From the NCBI GenBank assembly GCA_947085405.1, contig CAMTWO010000031.1:124001-188000 (forward strand): a stretch of 64,000 nucleotides of DNA. The letters run 5' to 3'. Made by a program: the position numbers and the translations under genes. This document shows positions 35,995 to 44,701 of the stretch, piece after piece. The first letter of the stretch is position 1, and each line of letters begins with the position of its first letter. Source of the DNA: JASEGV01 sp947085405 (GTDB taxonomy: Bacteria > Bacteroidota > Ignavibacteria > UBA10030 > BY39). The notes under the pieces are model-generated. The model did no database searches and had not been told where the DNA came from. It saw only the letters and a list, made by a program, of their open reading frames with translations.

Positions 35995-36882
35995 ATGTGT
36001 CCTGTAAGTGCAAGTAACAATAAAATGGCTATGATAGTCGCAATATTCGACAGTCATTTTGGCTGTGTGGTCAATAGGCGGATACCTGAAGATCCTAATA
36101 CGTGGGAGATTTCTTATGATTTTAATATAGGAAAACAACGTATGGATATGTTGTTTAACAGTGCATTCGCTGAGATAACAAGACGCGGAAAAAAAGAATT
36201 CGATGAGATTGTTATTGTGATAGGAGGTGACAACTGCGATGGAGATGGTTCTATTTTTAAATCTCAGATCCACCATTTAGAAGCCGACCCTATGAGGCAA
36301 ATTAAACTTTTCACATCCGCCCTTATGGACAATGCTGAGCGATGCTCACATTTCGTCGGACAAAAGGGATCGGTTAACATGTATGGTGTTGTAGGAAACC
36401 ACGGCGAAATGCGGGGAATGCCTACTATGCGTCCTTTGACCGACAACTGGGACCGGAATGCATATATATGGATTGACAGCATATTGCTGCGAGATCAGGA
36501 GAAGTATAATAAATTAACAAATGTAAAATTCCTGCATAATCGGGCATATGACCATCCTCATCTTGCGTTCCGTGTAAAGGGACATTCCTTTTTGGGCGTT
36601 CATGCTTTACCGAGGAATCTAATATCCCCATCATCAAAATTGAAATTGATGAATTTAGAAAAGTTATATCCGGGATTAAAAATTATACTCACAGGACACT
36701 ATCATGAAGGGCTAATAACCTCAGCAGGCGATGTTAGGATAATCAGAGTAGGAACGCCTGTTGGTCCTAATGATTATAGCGATGAACTGCTTATCTATTC
36801 GTCAGGACCTGAACAAGCTCTCGTCGTGGTTGCGCAGGAGAACCCACTGGTATCTTATATACCTGTACAGTTTGGAGTGTAA
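35995..36882 (+). CDS. Calcineurin-like metallophosphoesterase
   Basis: The 295-residue product shows the five metallophosphoesterase motifs in order: FDSHFG (in place of D-x-H), GGDNCD, GNHGE, then GVHALP and TGHYHEG. It should be a two-metal phosphoesterase; the family includes nucleases of the SbcD/Mre11 type and phosphatases. No SbcC partner is next to it. The frame is open for 130 nt before the ATG without another ATG, so an alternative start is possible; MAMIVAIFDSHFG is the natural beginning of the fold. It lies in the replication block. Confidence 0.82.
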   Translation: MCPVSASNNKMAMIVAIFDSHFGCVVNRRIPEDPNTWEISYDFNIGKQRMDMLFNSAFAEITRRGKKEFDEIVIVIGGDNCDGDGSIFKSQIHHLEADPMRQIKLFTSALMDNAERCSHFVGQKGSVNMYGVVGNHGEMRGMPTMRPLTDNWDRNAYIWIDSILLRDQEKYNKLTNVKFLHNRAYDHPHLAFRVKGHSFLGVHALPRNLISPSSKLKLMNLEKLYPGLKIILTGHYHEGLITSAGDVRIIRVGTPVGPNDYSDELLIYSSGPEQALVVVAQENPLVSYIPVQFGV

Positions 36883-36883
36883 T

Positions 36884-37243
36884 ATGGATAAAGATAAAAA
36901 GTATCCTCCCCTGAGGGTGATTACAATGGACGATATAAAGAAAAATTCAGACGCTCAAAAAGAATCAAAGAATGGCCCTCGCAATGCGGACGAAAAAGAT
37001 GATGCGTATCAGGAGGCGATTGTAAAAACATTGGTAATCAATGTGAGCAAGCTGAGTGAGAGCTTTAATACAATGTCTATGCTTGCGCAGATGATGCACA
37101 ACTTGATGGCAACAGTGATGTTTATGGTGCCTAACTACCTTAACATCACTCATGAGCAATTTGAAGAGGCATATCGTCGTGCCGTAGGCGGGGAGTGTCC
37201 CCCGGAACTAATAAAAACAATGTATGGAGTAGAAAAAAAATGA
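36884..37243 (+). CDS. Hypothetical protein before primase-helicase
   Basis: The 119-residue product has a charged N-terminus (many K, D, E) and a helical, methionine-rich second half (SMLAQMMHNLMATVMFMVPNY). I do not recognise it. A longer in-frame start lies inside the phosphoesterase gene; the ATG at 36884, 1 nt after that gene's stop, is more natural. It overlaps the primase start by 4 nt, so it is probably translated with it and may be a helicase or primase partner. Confidence 0.55.
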   Translation: MDKDKKYPPLRVITMDDIKKNSDAQKESKNGPRNADEKDDAYQEAIVKTLVINVSKLSESFNTMSMLAQMMHNLMATVMFMVPNYLNITHEQFEEAYRRAVGGECPPELIKTMYGVEKK

Positions 37244-39867
37244 CAAAGGTGATTAAAGATTTTGAAGAATTAAAAAGGGTGCTTAAAAGCAAGCTGCCCG
37301 AATTCTTGGACCGCATGAATGTCAAGAAGGGAAAGGGTAAGGCAAATATGTACCACTCCTTCTATTCTGACCGTGCAGATAAAAATCCCTCTCTTCATAT
37401 CTTTGCGTCTTTTAATAATGAGTCCATGTATCACTGCTTCTCCAGTAACCGTACCGGAGATATTTTCATGGCTCACAATATTATATCAGGGGCGCCATTG
37501 ATTGGTTCTGAATTTATGATTCAAAATGTAAAAGTTCTGTGCGATATGTTTGATGTTAAATATGAATTTAAACCAATGTCTCCCGAAGATATTGAAGAAA
37601 TGAACATACGCGCAATTTACTCCATGATAAAAGATATCGTGGTTACAGACTTCCGTTTTGCTCCAGATAATGTTGATGAAAAAGTAAAGGAATACTGTGC
37701 CGAACGGCAAATAAATCCCAAAGAAGATGGTGCCGATTTTTCTCTCGGCTACTGTGCTAACTACGAGAATTTGATGGCAGAACTCGGACAAAGGGGGATC
37801 GATAGAAAATATCTGGAAAAGATTGGGGTTAAGGAATATATCTTTAATCCCAATAATCTGATCTTCTCTATCCTTGACGACAGAGGGGTTGTCCGGGGGT
37901 TTGCCGTCCGTAATTGCCACTTTGACAAGAACAACCGGATTGGTTCCAAGTATTACAACACAGAGTCGAATGCTGTATATTCTAAGGGTAGCATATTATA
38001 TAATCTGCAACGTGCTCTCAAGAAACAATCTGGGAAACATTCCGGCGTTTACATTACCGAAGGACATACTGATGCAATCGCTTTGGACAAGGTCGGACTG
38101 AAAGCCGCAGCACTTGGCTCTACTAAATTTACAAATGAACATATTTCTTTGCTCCAAAGAGTATCTACTACAGATATTATACTGTTACTCGATGGTGATG
38201 CCGCGGGGATAGACAACACTGCCAGGACCATTACTGAAGTGATGGAAGGCATCAGGAACTTTCGTGTAAGAATCGTTACGCTTCCGGAAGGGGAAGATCC
38301 GGATTCTTTTGTTCGGAAGTTCGGCAAAGAAAAGTTATTAATGCTGCCACATATAACCGCGTTCGAATGGCGGTTATATAAATTAAGAGATGAAACAGAT
38401 CTGGACCCTCACGAACTGGCGAAACAGATTATACCTCTCATTGTGAATGAATCTTCTGCCCTACAGCGGGACAGAATGTGTAAGCAGATTGCTGAAGTCT
38501 GCGACCTGCCCTTAATGACCGTCCGCAAGGAGGTTCAGAACATTATGGAGAATGAGATCGTTCAACAGAATGATGAGCGTGATGCCATACTGGATAACAT
38601 GCAGAAACTCTTAAAGAGAAGCCCTACAGACGCTCCTATTATTGTAAAGAACGCTCATGTCTCTTTGAATACCCTTGCAGACCGGGTGGGCAAAAATATT
38701 TATGACCTTGATGAGTTTGTAAATGAAATAGGTGTCATAAAATCTCATCAGGAAGGTGCAAGCCGTGATGATTATCTCAATATATTCCGAATGCCACGAT
38801 TCGAAACAAAGATGAAAGGCTCTACAAGCGGAAAACTATTTCTGATAGGCGGACAGCCTAATACAGGAAAAACGCTTTGGCTCATTAACTATATCGTTGG
38901 ATTGCTTCGCTCCCACGAAGATGCAGCATGGTATGGACAACGGGCGGATGACGATCGGTTTAACAATGTCTCTATTCTCTACCATACCATTGATGATAGC
39001 AGGGAAGAATCCATACCTCGCTTTATATCGGCACTGGCATATGATAAGTCAATGGAAGTAACCATTAACAGCATGGATGCGCCTAATGTGGAGGACAATA
39101 TTGCGCATGTAACAAATCTTGATGAGCTACTCTCCGCTAGGGATTGGGCATATCAGAAATTTGAACAATGGGCAAAAGACGGTCGTCTTATTATTAAGGA
39201 TTCGAAAATGGGCGCCACGCTTTCATCTGGCGATATGGCTATCCGCAATATAAAAAGACGCTTTCCCGACAGGCATATTCTTTACATAATAGACAATCTG
39301 CACAATCTTCAGGATTTCAGCAACATAGATGACGACGTTAAAAGGATAAAAGATATCAGTCTTGCTTTAAAACAAAACATTCTTGTTGCCCACGGAATCA
39401 CAGGATTCTGCACCGTTGAATACAAAAAAGGACAAGGTGATTCAAAGTCCCGCATAACCCTGAATGAGCTGATGAAGGAATCTAAATCATTGGAATATCA
39501 TGCTAACTGGGTGGGGCATTTGGTCAGTGAAATGCACGTTGATCCGGATAATACGGAGATGTTCTTTTATGATCCGGCAGTACCTCCCGAACTGCAAGGC
39601 CCCGACGACAAATGTCCTATTGTCTCACTTATAGTGGGCAAGAACAAGGTCAGCGGATATAAGGGTGAACTACACTATTATATATTGCCAAAGCAGGGAG
39701 TCGCGCGCGAAGTTACAAGGACGGATGTGTTAAACATGAGTGAAGGCGCCAGGAACAAATTGTGGCGATACTACTTCCGCAAAAATGAAGACACATCAAA
39801 ACTCCTTGAAGAACACAGGGCTTCAATGCCGGGAGACGCCAATGCGGACGACTCTTTTGCGGCCTGA
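37240..39867 (+). CDS. Primase-helicase (Toprim plus DnaB-like), zinc finger degenerate
   Basis: The 875-residue product joins a primase and a replicative helicase, as in phage T7 gene 4. A CHC2-like region (about 40-80: DKNPSLHIF, MYHCFSSNRTGDIF) has lost the cysteines that bind zinc. The Toprim domain is near 270-325 (VYITEGHTDAIAL, LLLDGDAAGID). The RecA-fold helicase has Walker A GGQPNTGKT near 536 and ILYIIDNLHN near 677. It should unwind DNA and lay primers for the polymerase. An in-frame extension of 45 nt upstream overlaps the previous gene and is not needed. Confidence 0.9.
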   Translation: MTKVIKDFEELKRVLKSKLPEFLDRMNVKKGKGKANMYHSFYSDRADKNPSLHIFASFNNESMYHCFSSNRTGDIFMAHNIISGAPLIGSEFMIQNVKVLCDMFDVKYEFKPMSPEDIEEMNIRAIYSMIKDIVVTDFRFAPDNVDEKVKEYCAERQINPKEDGADFSLGYCANYENLMAELGQRGIDRKYLEKIGVKEYIFNPNNLIFSILDDRGVVRGFAVRNCHFDKNNRIGSKYYNTESNAVYSKGSILYNLQRALKKQSGKHSGVYITEGHTDAIALDKVGLKAAALGSTKFTNEHISLLQRVSTTDIILLLDGDAAGIDNTARTITEVMEGIRNFRVRIVTLPEGEDPDSFVRKFGKEKLLMLPHITAFEWRLYKLRDETDLDPHELAKQIIPLIVNESSALQRDRMCKQIAEVCDLPLMTVRKEVQNIMENEIVQQNDERDAILDNMQKLLKRSPTDAPIIVKNAHVSLNTLADRVGKNIYDLDEFVNEIGVIKSHQEGASRDDYLNIFRMPRFETKMKGSTSGKLFLIGGQPNTGKTLWLINYIVGLLRSHEDAAWYGQRADDDRFNNVSILYHTIDDSREESIPRFISALAYDKSMEVTINSMDAPNVEDNIAHVTNLDELLSARDWAYQKFEQWAKDGRLIIKDSKMGATLSSGDMAIRNIKRRFPDRHILYIIDNLHNLQDFSNIDDDVKRIKDISLALKQNILVAHGITGFCTVEYKKGQGDSKSRITLNELMKESKSLEYHANWVGHLVSEMHVDPDNTEMFFYDPAVPPELQGPDDKCPIVSLIVGKNKVSGYKGELHYYILPKQGVAREVTRTDVLNMSEGARNKLWRYYFRKNEDTSKLLEEHRASMPGDANADDSFAA

Positions 39868-40540
39868 TGATATCAAAAACTTTCATATATGCCCCAGGCT
39901 ATATATGTTCAGCAATCCTGCTCGTCAATCAGAGATTGAGCAGGTATTGCGGGAGTGTGCAACATATGTCTTTACAAAGGAACTCGAACTGGATACGATA
40001 CCCGACTACAGACCTCTGTTCACCTTCTGGGGAAAACAGTTGGGACGTATGCACAACCTTATGGAAAGAAAAAGAACTAACACAATTATTATACGATTAA
40101 AAGAGTTCTTTGACTCATATGTGTCCCGCATTTTTAATCCCGGATATAGAGCGGTCGCTGTAAAAATAGAACTTGAACAAGTGAAATTGCGAGGCATTTA
40201 TGCTGACACAATACCAGTTGTTCTTTCAAACGGAGAAAAGTTTACACCGGTCTTTTTTACAGACAGTAAAACTTTTGCCGAACGGGACATTACCGCAAGG
40301 TATGGCTGTGCTCTTTTGAGCAACACTATCGGCATACCTATTCATGGCTACTTTGCTGTTAAGATACTTACAGAATACTCCTCGCATGTCGGTTTGAGCT
40401 TTGTAAAGATTGCACCCGACAGCTTGTTGCGCGCCAAAGAAGAGCTTGGCAATATGATAGATATTATGTCTCAAAAACTTATAGCTCCGAATACTAAGCA
40501 ATGTTATAATTGTAAATTTTTATCACAATGTAATCTTTAG
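39842..40540 (+). CDS. Cas4/RecB-like PD-(D/E)XK nuclease
   Basis: The 232-residue product begins RPDDIKNFHICPRLYMFS, the entry of Cas4 and AddB-type nucleases, and ends with C-x2-C-x5-C (CYNCKFLSQC). With the cysteine in HICPR this makes four cysteines suited to a 4Fe-4S cluster. A candidate active site is FTDSKT. It should resect DNA ends 5' to 3'. No CRISPR array or cas1 is present, so a recombination role with the recA-like gene is likely. The start overlaps the primase-helicase end by 26 nt. A second RecB-like nuclease follows at 42.4 kb. Confidence 0.75.
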   Translation: MRTTLLRPDDIKNFHICPRLYMFSNPARQSEIEQVLRECATYVFTKELELDTIPDYRPLFTFWGKQLGRMHNLMERKRTNTIIIRLKEFFDSYVSRIFNPGYRAVAVKIELEQVKLRGIYADTIPVVLSNGEKFTPVFFTDSKTFAERDITARYGCALLSNTIGIPIHGYFAVKILTEYSSHVGLSFVKIAPDSLLRAKEELGNMIDIMSQKLIAPNTKQCYNCKFLSQCNL

Positions 40541-40547
40541 GAGGGTG

Positions 40548-40838
40548 ATGATATCAAAACCATATAAAATATTTAACTATACAAAAGACGGGAGGGAATA
40601 CAGTATCGGCAGTGTGAAGTTTCTTCACTTAGCTACGATATTTTATGAAGATAAAAGATATATCGTTTACCGTACCCTTGACACTGGTGAGCAATATATT
40701 GAAGAATTGATTACCTCCAAATTGTCCGATCATTTAATAGGACTGGACGATGTCCGCCTTGTTAGTGACGACAAGATATGGAGAGAACTTTTAATGATTG
40801 CACAATTAGAAGGGATAACCAATGAAAAACAGAGATGA
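40548..40838 (+). CDS. Hypothetical small protein
   Basis: The 96-residue product is a mixed alpha/beta protein without a motif I know. It follows AGGAGGG, but the spacing to the ATG at 40548 is short, so the GTG at 40545 or a later codon could also be used. It overlaps the next gene by 17 nt. It is likely a minor replication-block protein. Confidence 0.5.
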   Translation: MISKPYKIFNYTKDGREYSIGSVKFLHLATIFYEDKRYIVYRTLDTGEQYIEELITSKLSDHLIGLDDVRLVSDDKIWRELLMIAQLEGITNEKQR

Positions 40839-41043
40839 ATTAACCCTTGCCATCCGTAAGGACTACCTACTGGGCAACCACCCTGGTGTTGGAGCTTACG
40901 CCGAATTGGCAAAGGATCAATTTAGTGTATCTGTTGACTTCATTAAAAAGGTGCTAAAAAACTTTGACGGACCAAACAGTTTTAAAGGTGATGCAGATAG
41001 CATATTGATAGCCGAATTTGCGAGGCGAAGGTATGCCGTCTGA
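40822..41043 (+). CDS. Hypothetical small basic protein
   Basis: A 73-residue helical protein (RDELTLAIRKDYLLGN, VDFIKKVLKNFDG). The phrase ELTLAIRKDYLLGNHPGVGAYAELAKDQF could be part of a helix-turn-helix, which would fit a DNA-binding role, but the call is weak. It overlaps the preceding gene by 17 nt. Confidence 0.5.
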   Translation: MKNRDELTLAIRKDYLLGNHPGVGAYAELAKDQFSVSVDFIKKVLKNFDGPNSFKGDADSILIAEFARRRYAV

Positions 41044-41066
41044 CCATACAATTCATAAGCACACTA

Positions 41067-41363
41067 ATGCAGCTATCCGTAGCTACAGATATGCGCCGAA
41101 AAATCATGTTGTCAGCCAAACATGTAGAAACTGCATATGAGCAGCCGTTCTATGGAGACGACGCTGATATTGATAAGGAATTCTTCCTTGAACCTGTATG
41201 GCTTGCAGGACTGCGGCACGGCGGCATAACAGGTCTCAGCAAATATGTTCTATACCTGTTTGCCAAAGGGCTGTCAGCGGCAGCGATATCTGCAAAATTA
41301 AAATATTCACAACATCAATTCAAACCTCTTTTAAATAAGATGTTAAACGCTTGTAAAGCATAA
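41067..41363 (+). CDS. Hypothetical protein, possibly helix-turn-helix
   Basis: The 98-residue product ends in a helical part (LYLFAKGLSAAAISAKLKYSQHQFKPLLNKML) that fits a helix-turn-helix of about 40 residues. It might regulate the block or act as a small terminase-like DNA binder. Its start is uncertain: an out-of-frame ATG at 41033 opens only 35 codons. It lies 21 nt before a TTG-started AAA+ gene. Confidence 0.45.
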   Translation: MQLSVATDMRRKIMLSAKHVETAYEQPFYGDDADIDKEFFLEPVWLAGLRHGGITGLSKYVLYLFAKGLSAAAISAKLKYSQHQFKPLLNKMLNACKA

Positions 41364-41384
41364 ATAATCAATAAGGAGACAAGG

Positions 41385-42404
41385 TTGAAAATACCCTCAG
41401 ATATACTTAGAGGGGCACTCCCATCTAACCAAAAAAAAGCGAGCATGAGCAAAGAGAAGGGGACAGAGCAGCGTCCCGACGATTACATAATGGACCTCGG
41501 CGACCTGAGCCTTAACGACATTGTAGGACAGGATAATGCCATTAAAGAATTCAGATCCTTTATAGAATCGTTACGATACGGCATGGTATACAGGTCGTGG
41601 GCACTCGATATTCCGAGGGGCATTCTGCTGACAGGCGGACCCGGATTAGGCAAGACGGCCTCAGTAAGGGCTGTGGCCAGAGAATTAAAGAACGACGTGA
41701 TTTTAATGGAACTTCGCTATATGGATATTGCATCCAAATGGGTCGACTATCCTATAGAACAGCTGAAATCTTTCTTTAGTATGGCTGAAGAACAGTCAAA
41801 GGAGAAACATGTTATCATTTTCATTGATGAAATTGATTCTATGATTCCCCAGCGTAGCGACAACCTGCATGAGACCTCTATGAAAAGAGTTAATGTTTTC
41901 CTCGCATGGATGGACGGAGGCTTTTCGAAGCTGCGTAATGTAACTCTTATAGGTGCGACTAACTATCCGGAAGGCATAGATACCGCCGCCAAGCGTCCGG
42001 GCAGATTCGATAAGATAATTGAATATGTCCCCCTTACTGCGTCCGCCATAATGCAAGGACTGCAAAACCATATGGGGCGGCGCTCCCTTGGATATGCCAA
42101 GATCAAAGAGATAGACTGGGACCAGATACAATCTATCGTTCGTGACGGATGTTTATCTGGAGCAGACCTGCCCGAAGTAGTAAACTGCATTATCAGGGAC
42201 AAGGTGACAGAGCACGTAAAAAACTTATGTGAAAAGGCAAACTTCAACACCCTGACAAAGGCCGAACAATCGGCTGCAGGGTGCAATCCCGAATACCTGC
42301 CGGAACCAATAGATACCGCCAACATCAGGCAACATATCTTTGAATACATAAAGTTCAAAGGAAAAGAAAGCAGTTCATTTGGTTTTATGATGCACGGAGC
42401 TTAG
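41385..42404 (+). CDS. AAA+ ATPase (Cdc48/FtsH-like AAA domain)
   Basis: The 339-residue product holds one classic AAA domain: GGPGLGKT, VIIFIDEIDS and the second region of homology GATNYPEGIDTAAKRPGRFD. These are the residues of proteasome-activating and Cdc48-type unfoldases. The N-terminus is short and no protease follows. In a phage replication block it may be a clamp-loader-like or remodelling ATPase. The start is a TTG at 41385 with AAGGAG 7 nt before, and no better ATG precedes the AAA domain. GATNYPEG and RPGRFD fit an active hexamer. Confidence 0.87.
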   Translation: MKIPSDILRGALPSNQKKASMSKEKGTEQRPDDYIMDLGDLSLNDIVGQDNAIKEFRSFIESLRYGMVYRSWALDIPRGILLTGGPGLGKTASVRAVARELKNDVILMELRYMDIASKWVDYPIEQLKSFFSMAEEQSKEKHVIIFIDEIDSMIPQRSDNLHETSMKRVNVFLAWMDGGFSKLRNVTLIGATNYPEGIDTAAKRPGRFDKIIEYVPLTASAIMQGLQNHMGRRSLGYAKIKEIDWDQIQSIVRDGCLSGADLPEVVNCIIRDKVTEHVKNLCEKANFNTLTKAEQSAAGCNPEYLPEPIDTANIRQHIFEYIKFKGKESSSFGFMMHGA

Positions 42405-42434
42405 AATAATAATATTAAATATAGAAAGTAACTT

Positions 42435-43457
42435 ATGAATTATGAAAAACTAAAACAGTTCAGGTTTTGGGACGCTTGCGACGAATCCCTGACTGGGTCG
42501 AGATATAGCGGGGAACGCCGCAATTCTCTGTATCCGTCCGAATCAGGCGTTACGGCAATCGACCCGAAGACCAAAAAGGCAGAAGTGCTGGGCACATGCT
42601 TTAGAAAAGGATGGTATCGGCTTATGGGCGTTCCTCAAAGCGACCCGACGACCATCAAATCGGAATATATCTTTTCCATGGGCAGAGCCATAGAGAATAT
42701 GATAACCGACCTTGTTAAACTCACCGGACTTTATAACAACAGTTCTGTCAAATTCTGGGATAAGTCCAATTATGTATCCGGGGAAATTGACATTGTTGTG
42801 AATCTCCCGGTTGACAAAGAAGGTCATTATATATTCACAGAAGTAAAAAGTACATGGGGAGGACGACTGGTAAAAGGCTTCGAATCCGGATCGGCTCAGG
42901 AACTCTTTGACCGCCCGAAGGGCAGAGGCAAGTCAAGAGCGATGGTCAAGGGAAAGCCGAAGGATCAGAACCTTCTTCAGCTCCTGACATATCTGTATAC
43001 TGAAAGAGATGATCCCAAGCTAATCGGCGGCAAACTTGTCTACTTTTTGCGGGACAACTGCAACCGTACGGAATTCGACGTATCGCTTGTAGAAGAGAAG
43101 GGGAAAACCAGGGCTATGGTGAACGGGGTTGTCGACAAACGCTTCTATGTTGAAGACATATATGCGCGATTTGCACACCTTCGTGAACAGGTAGGCGAAG
43201 ATATTAAGAAGTTAAAATCCGGCGTACCATTCCAGGATATAGCCCCTCCGGACAGGGACTTCAGCCTTCAGTATACTGCTGAAGAGGCCAAAGAAGCATT
43301 TGACGATGGGAAGGTTAGTAAAACTAAATATGAGGACTTTACATCGGAAGGTAAGCCAATATCGGACTGGCAATGTCAGTATTGTAGTTGGAAAACAACC
43401 TGCTGGGCGATACAGGTAGCCGCAGTAGAGGAAGAAGAGGTGTCCATTGCAGCGTAA
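42435..43457 (+). CDS. RecB-like PD-(D/E)XK nuclease
   Basis: The 340-residue product has the RecB-family active site, SGEIDIVV then YIFTEVKST (D, E-x-K), and the QNLLQLLTYLY motif (Q-x3-Y type). A C-terminal C-x2-C and a third cysteine follow (CQYCSWKTTC). With the upstream cysteines around residues 14 and 56 (DACDE and GTCFR) it may carry an iron-sulphur cluster. It should digest DNA ends as an exonuclease during phage recombination or host DNA breakdown. It follows the AAA ATPase by 30 nt. Confidence 0.8.
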   Translation: MNYEKLKQFRFWDACDESLTGSRYSGERRNSLYPSESGVTAIDPKTKKAEVLGTCFRKGWYRLMGVPQSDPTTIKSEYIFSMGRAIENMITDLVKLTGLYNNSSVKFWDKSNYVSGEIDIVVNLPVDKEGHYIFTEVKSTWGGRLVKGFESGSAQELFDRPKGRGKSRAMVKGKPKDQNLLQLLTYLYTERDDPKLIGGKLVYFLRDNCNRTEFDVSLVEEKGKTRAMVNGVVDKRFYVEDIYARFAHLREQVGEDIKKLKSGVPFQDIAPPDRDFSLQYTAEEAKEAFDDGKVSKTKYEDFTSEGKPISDWQCQYCSWKTTCWAIQVAAVEEEEVSIAA

Positions 43458-43467
43458 TTTAACATCC

Positions 43468-43581
43468 ATGATCGCCGAACTGTTGGCAAAGCTGTTCAAC
43501 CGGCTTGTAATTAGTATCGAATATATAAGGGACTTCTGTCTTGCATTAATGGGCAAAGCGGAGTACCGCTCTTTCTGTTAA
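43468..43581 (+). CDS. Possible small ORF after the nuclease
   Basis: A frame of 37 residues opens at the ATG near 43469, just past the nuclease stop; a TTG 22 nt upstream would extend it. The sequence (LLAKLFNRLVISIEYIRDFCLALMG) is hydrophobic and could form one helix. There is no ribosome-binding site. A small ATCTCGT/ACGAGAT stem lies at about 43613-43635, ahead of the next gene. Confidence 0.25.
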   Translation: MIAELLAKLFNRLVISIEYIRDFCLALMGKAEYRSFC

Positions 43582-43655
43582 AGGCAAGCGAGGAAGTACT
43601 GCCGATTTTCCATATCTCGTCTTAAATAACGAGATCAAAATTCAAAGGAAAATAT

Positions 43656-43961
43656 ATGAAAGAACTTAAATCTCCAAACAAAACAAACTATCTTGATCAA
43701 CTAACTGTATTTATGGGCAGGTGCTTCTCCCTTGTAGTGGAATGCACGCAGAACCCTGATGGGCAAAGAATAAGGTTATTCAATGCCTTCTCTGAAAAAG
43801 AACAGACCATTACGCCCGATGTTTTTCGGGCGCTGATGGAGATGTATGATGAAACAAAGGATACGGACTATCTGGCGGAAGGCGCTATGATGTTTTATCT
43901 GCTATATAGAAAGAATCGGATAGATAATAAAAAAATAGTAATGAATAGGAATATAATATGA
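43656..43961 (+). CDS. Hypothetical small protein
   Basis: The 101-residue product is helical in its second half (FRALMEMYDETKDTDYLAEGAMMFYLLYRKNR). I do not recognise it. It starts 9 nt after AAAGGAAA and overlaps the next gene by 4 nt (ATGA), so the two are coupled. It is the last intact gene of the phage-like block. Confidence 0.5.
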   Translation: MKELKSPNKTNYLDQLTVFMGRCFSLVVECTQNPDGQRIRLFNAFSEKEQTITPDVFRALMEMYDETKDTDYLAEGAMMFYLLYRKNRIDNKKIVMNRNII

Positions 43962-44197
43962 ATGATAATGTAGTTTTGATTGGGCTAGGGCATAAGGCCC
44001 GATCGGGAAAAGACTATGCCGCAAATTTAATAAGCCAAATGCGCCCGAATGCTATTGGTACTTGTCCTGAGCGAGTCAAGACGTTTCTTGTCGGGGCGAA
44101 TCGAAAAATAAAAGTACTCAACAAATTCTCTCAGCAGGAGGTTATCCATTTAGCAAATTCTCCACCAACTCCTCGCTTGCTTTCTCGGCGTGCATGA
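43958..44197 (+). pseudogene. Truncated deoxynucleoside monophosphate kinase
   Basis: The first 30 residues (VVLIGLGHKARSGKDYAANLI) match the P-loop start of phage dNMP kinases and related adenylate kinases. The frame then runs about 50 residues and ends in sequence antisense to an hsdS remnant (SPPTPRLLSRRA). The lid and substrate-binding parts are missing. This marks the break between the phage-like block and the defence island, probably by recombination. Not expected to be functional. Confidence 0.7.
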
Positions 44198-44400
44198 GTT
44201 TCGTTTCCAACTCGTCGCAATGTGACACGAGATCCTTCACTTTAGCTACGATTCGCTCCCGTTCTAAAAGAGGAGGGATTGGAATGTGTGCCCGGCTTAG
44301 GTGGGTGGATCCAAAATTTGGTTGCATTCCTACTAACTGAATTTACAAATGTTTTAAGATAGAGTATCTCAGGAGTGAAATTGGCAAAAATGAATCTGTT
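44142..44400 (-). pseudogene. HsdS C-terminal remnant
   Basis: On the minus strand the frame QLVGMQPNFGSTHLSRAHIP, then PIPPLLERERIVAKVKDLVS and a coiled-coil tail, reads like the end of a type I specificity subunit (second TRD edge and C-terminal helix). A stop lies just upstream of QLVG, and no start or TRD is left. It is not the C-terminus of the intact hsdS at 54 kb, so it derives from another restriction system. The left side touches the truncated kinase; the right side meets copy 2 of the 52-bp repeat. Confidence 0.7.
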
Positions 44401-44449
44401 GAAAAATAAGGACTTACGGGGATCAATATTGTCGAATTTCACTTATAGG
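44398..44449 (+). repeat. 52-bp bipartite repeat, copy 2
   Basis: Same 25-bp and 19-bp arms as 25987-26038, with core TCAATATT in place of TTGGAAAA. It sits in the junction between phage-like block and defence island and is followed by no plus-strand gene. The remaining stretch to 44700 has no feature I can support. Confidence 0.85.
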
Positions 44450-44701
44450 GCACGATCTTCATCAAGGGGGTATGTTATAGCTATTCAATTATTTGAGTGG
44501 CGCAAATAGGCGTTAATAATAAAAATCTAGTCTGGTCACCATATCAAAGGAAGCCGGATTTTCCGATGCAGATATGATGCTTTGAAAAAGAATTTGCGCG
44601 AAAAAGCTGTTGAATATCTGATATAGTAAATCCTACTTTTTCAAATCCCATCCGATACATAAGTATTATTTCCCCTAATAGTATTTTCCCGTATTTCTCT
44701 A

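Noticed and set aside
39842..40540. True cas4 of a CRISPR system
   Set aside because: No cas1, cas2 or array in the window; the surroundings are replication and recombination genes.
41033..41140. Alternative 35-codon ORF upstream of the 41067 gene
   Set aside because: Out of frame with the better ORF, no ribosome-binding site and no motif.
23360..44197. Complete prophage
   Set aside because: No terminase, portal, capsid, tail or integrase gene; only replication, nucleotide and lysis genes are seen.
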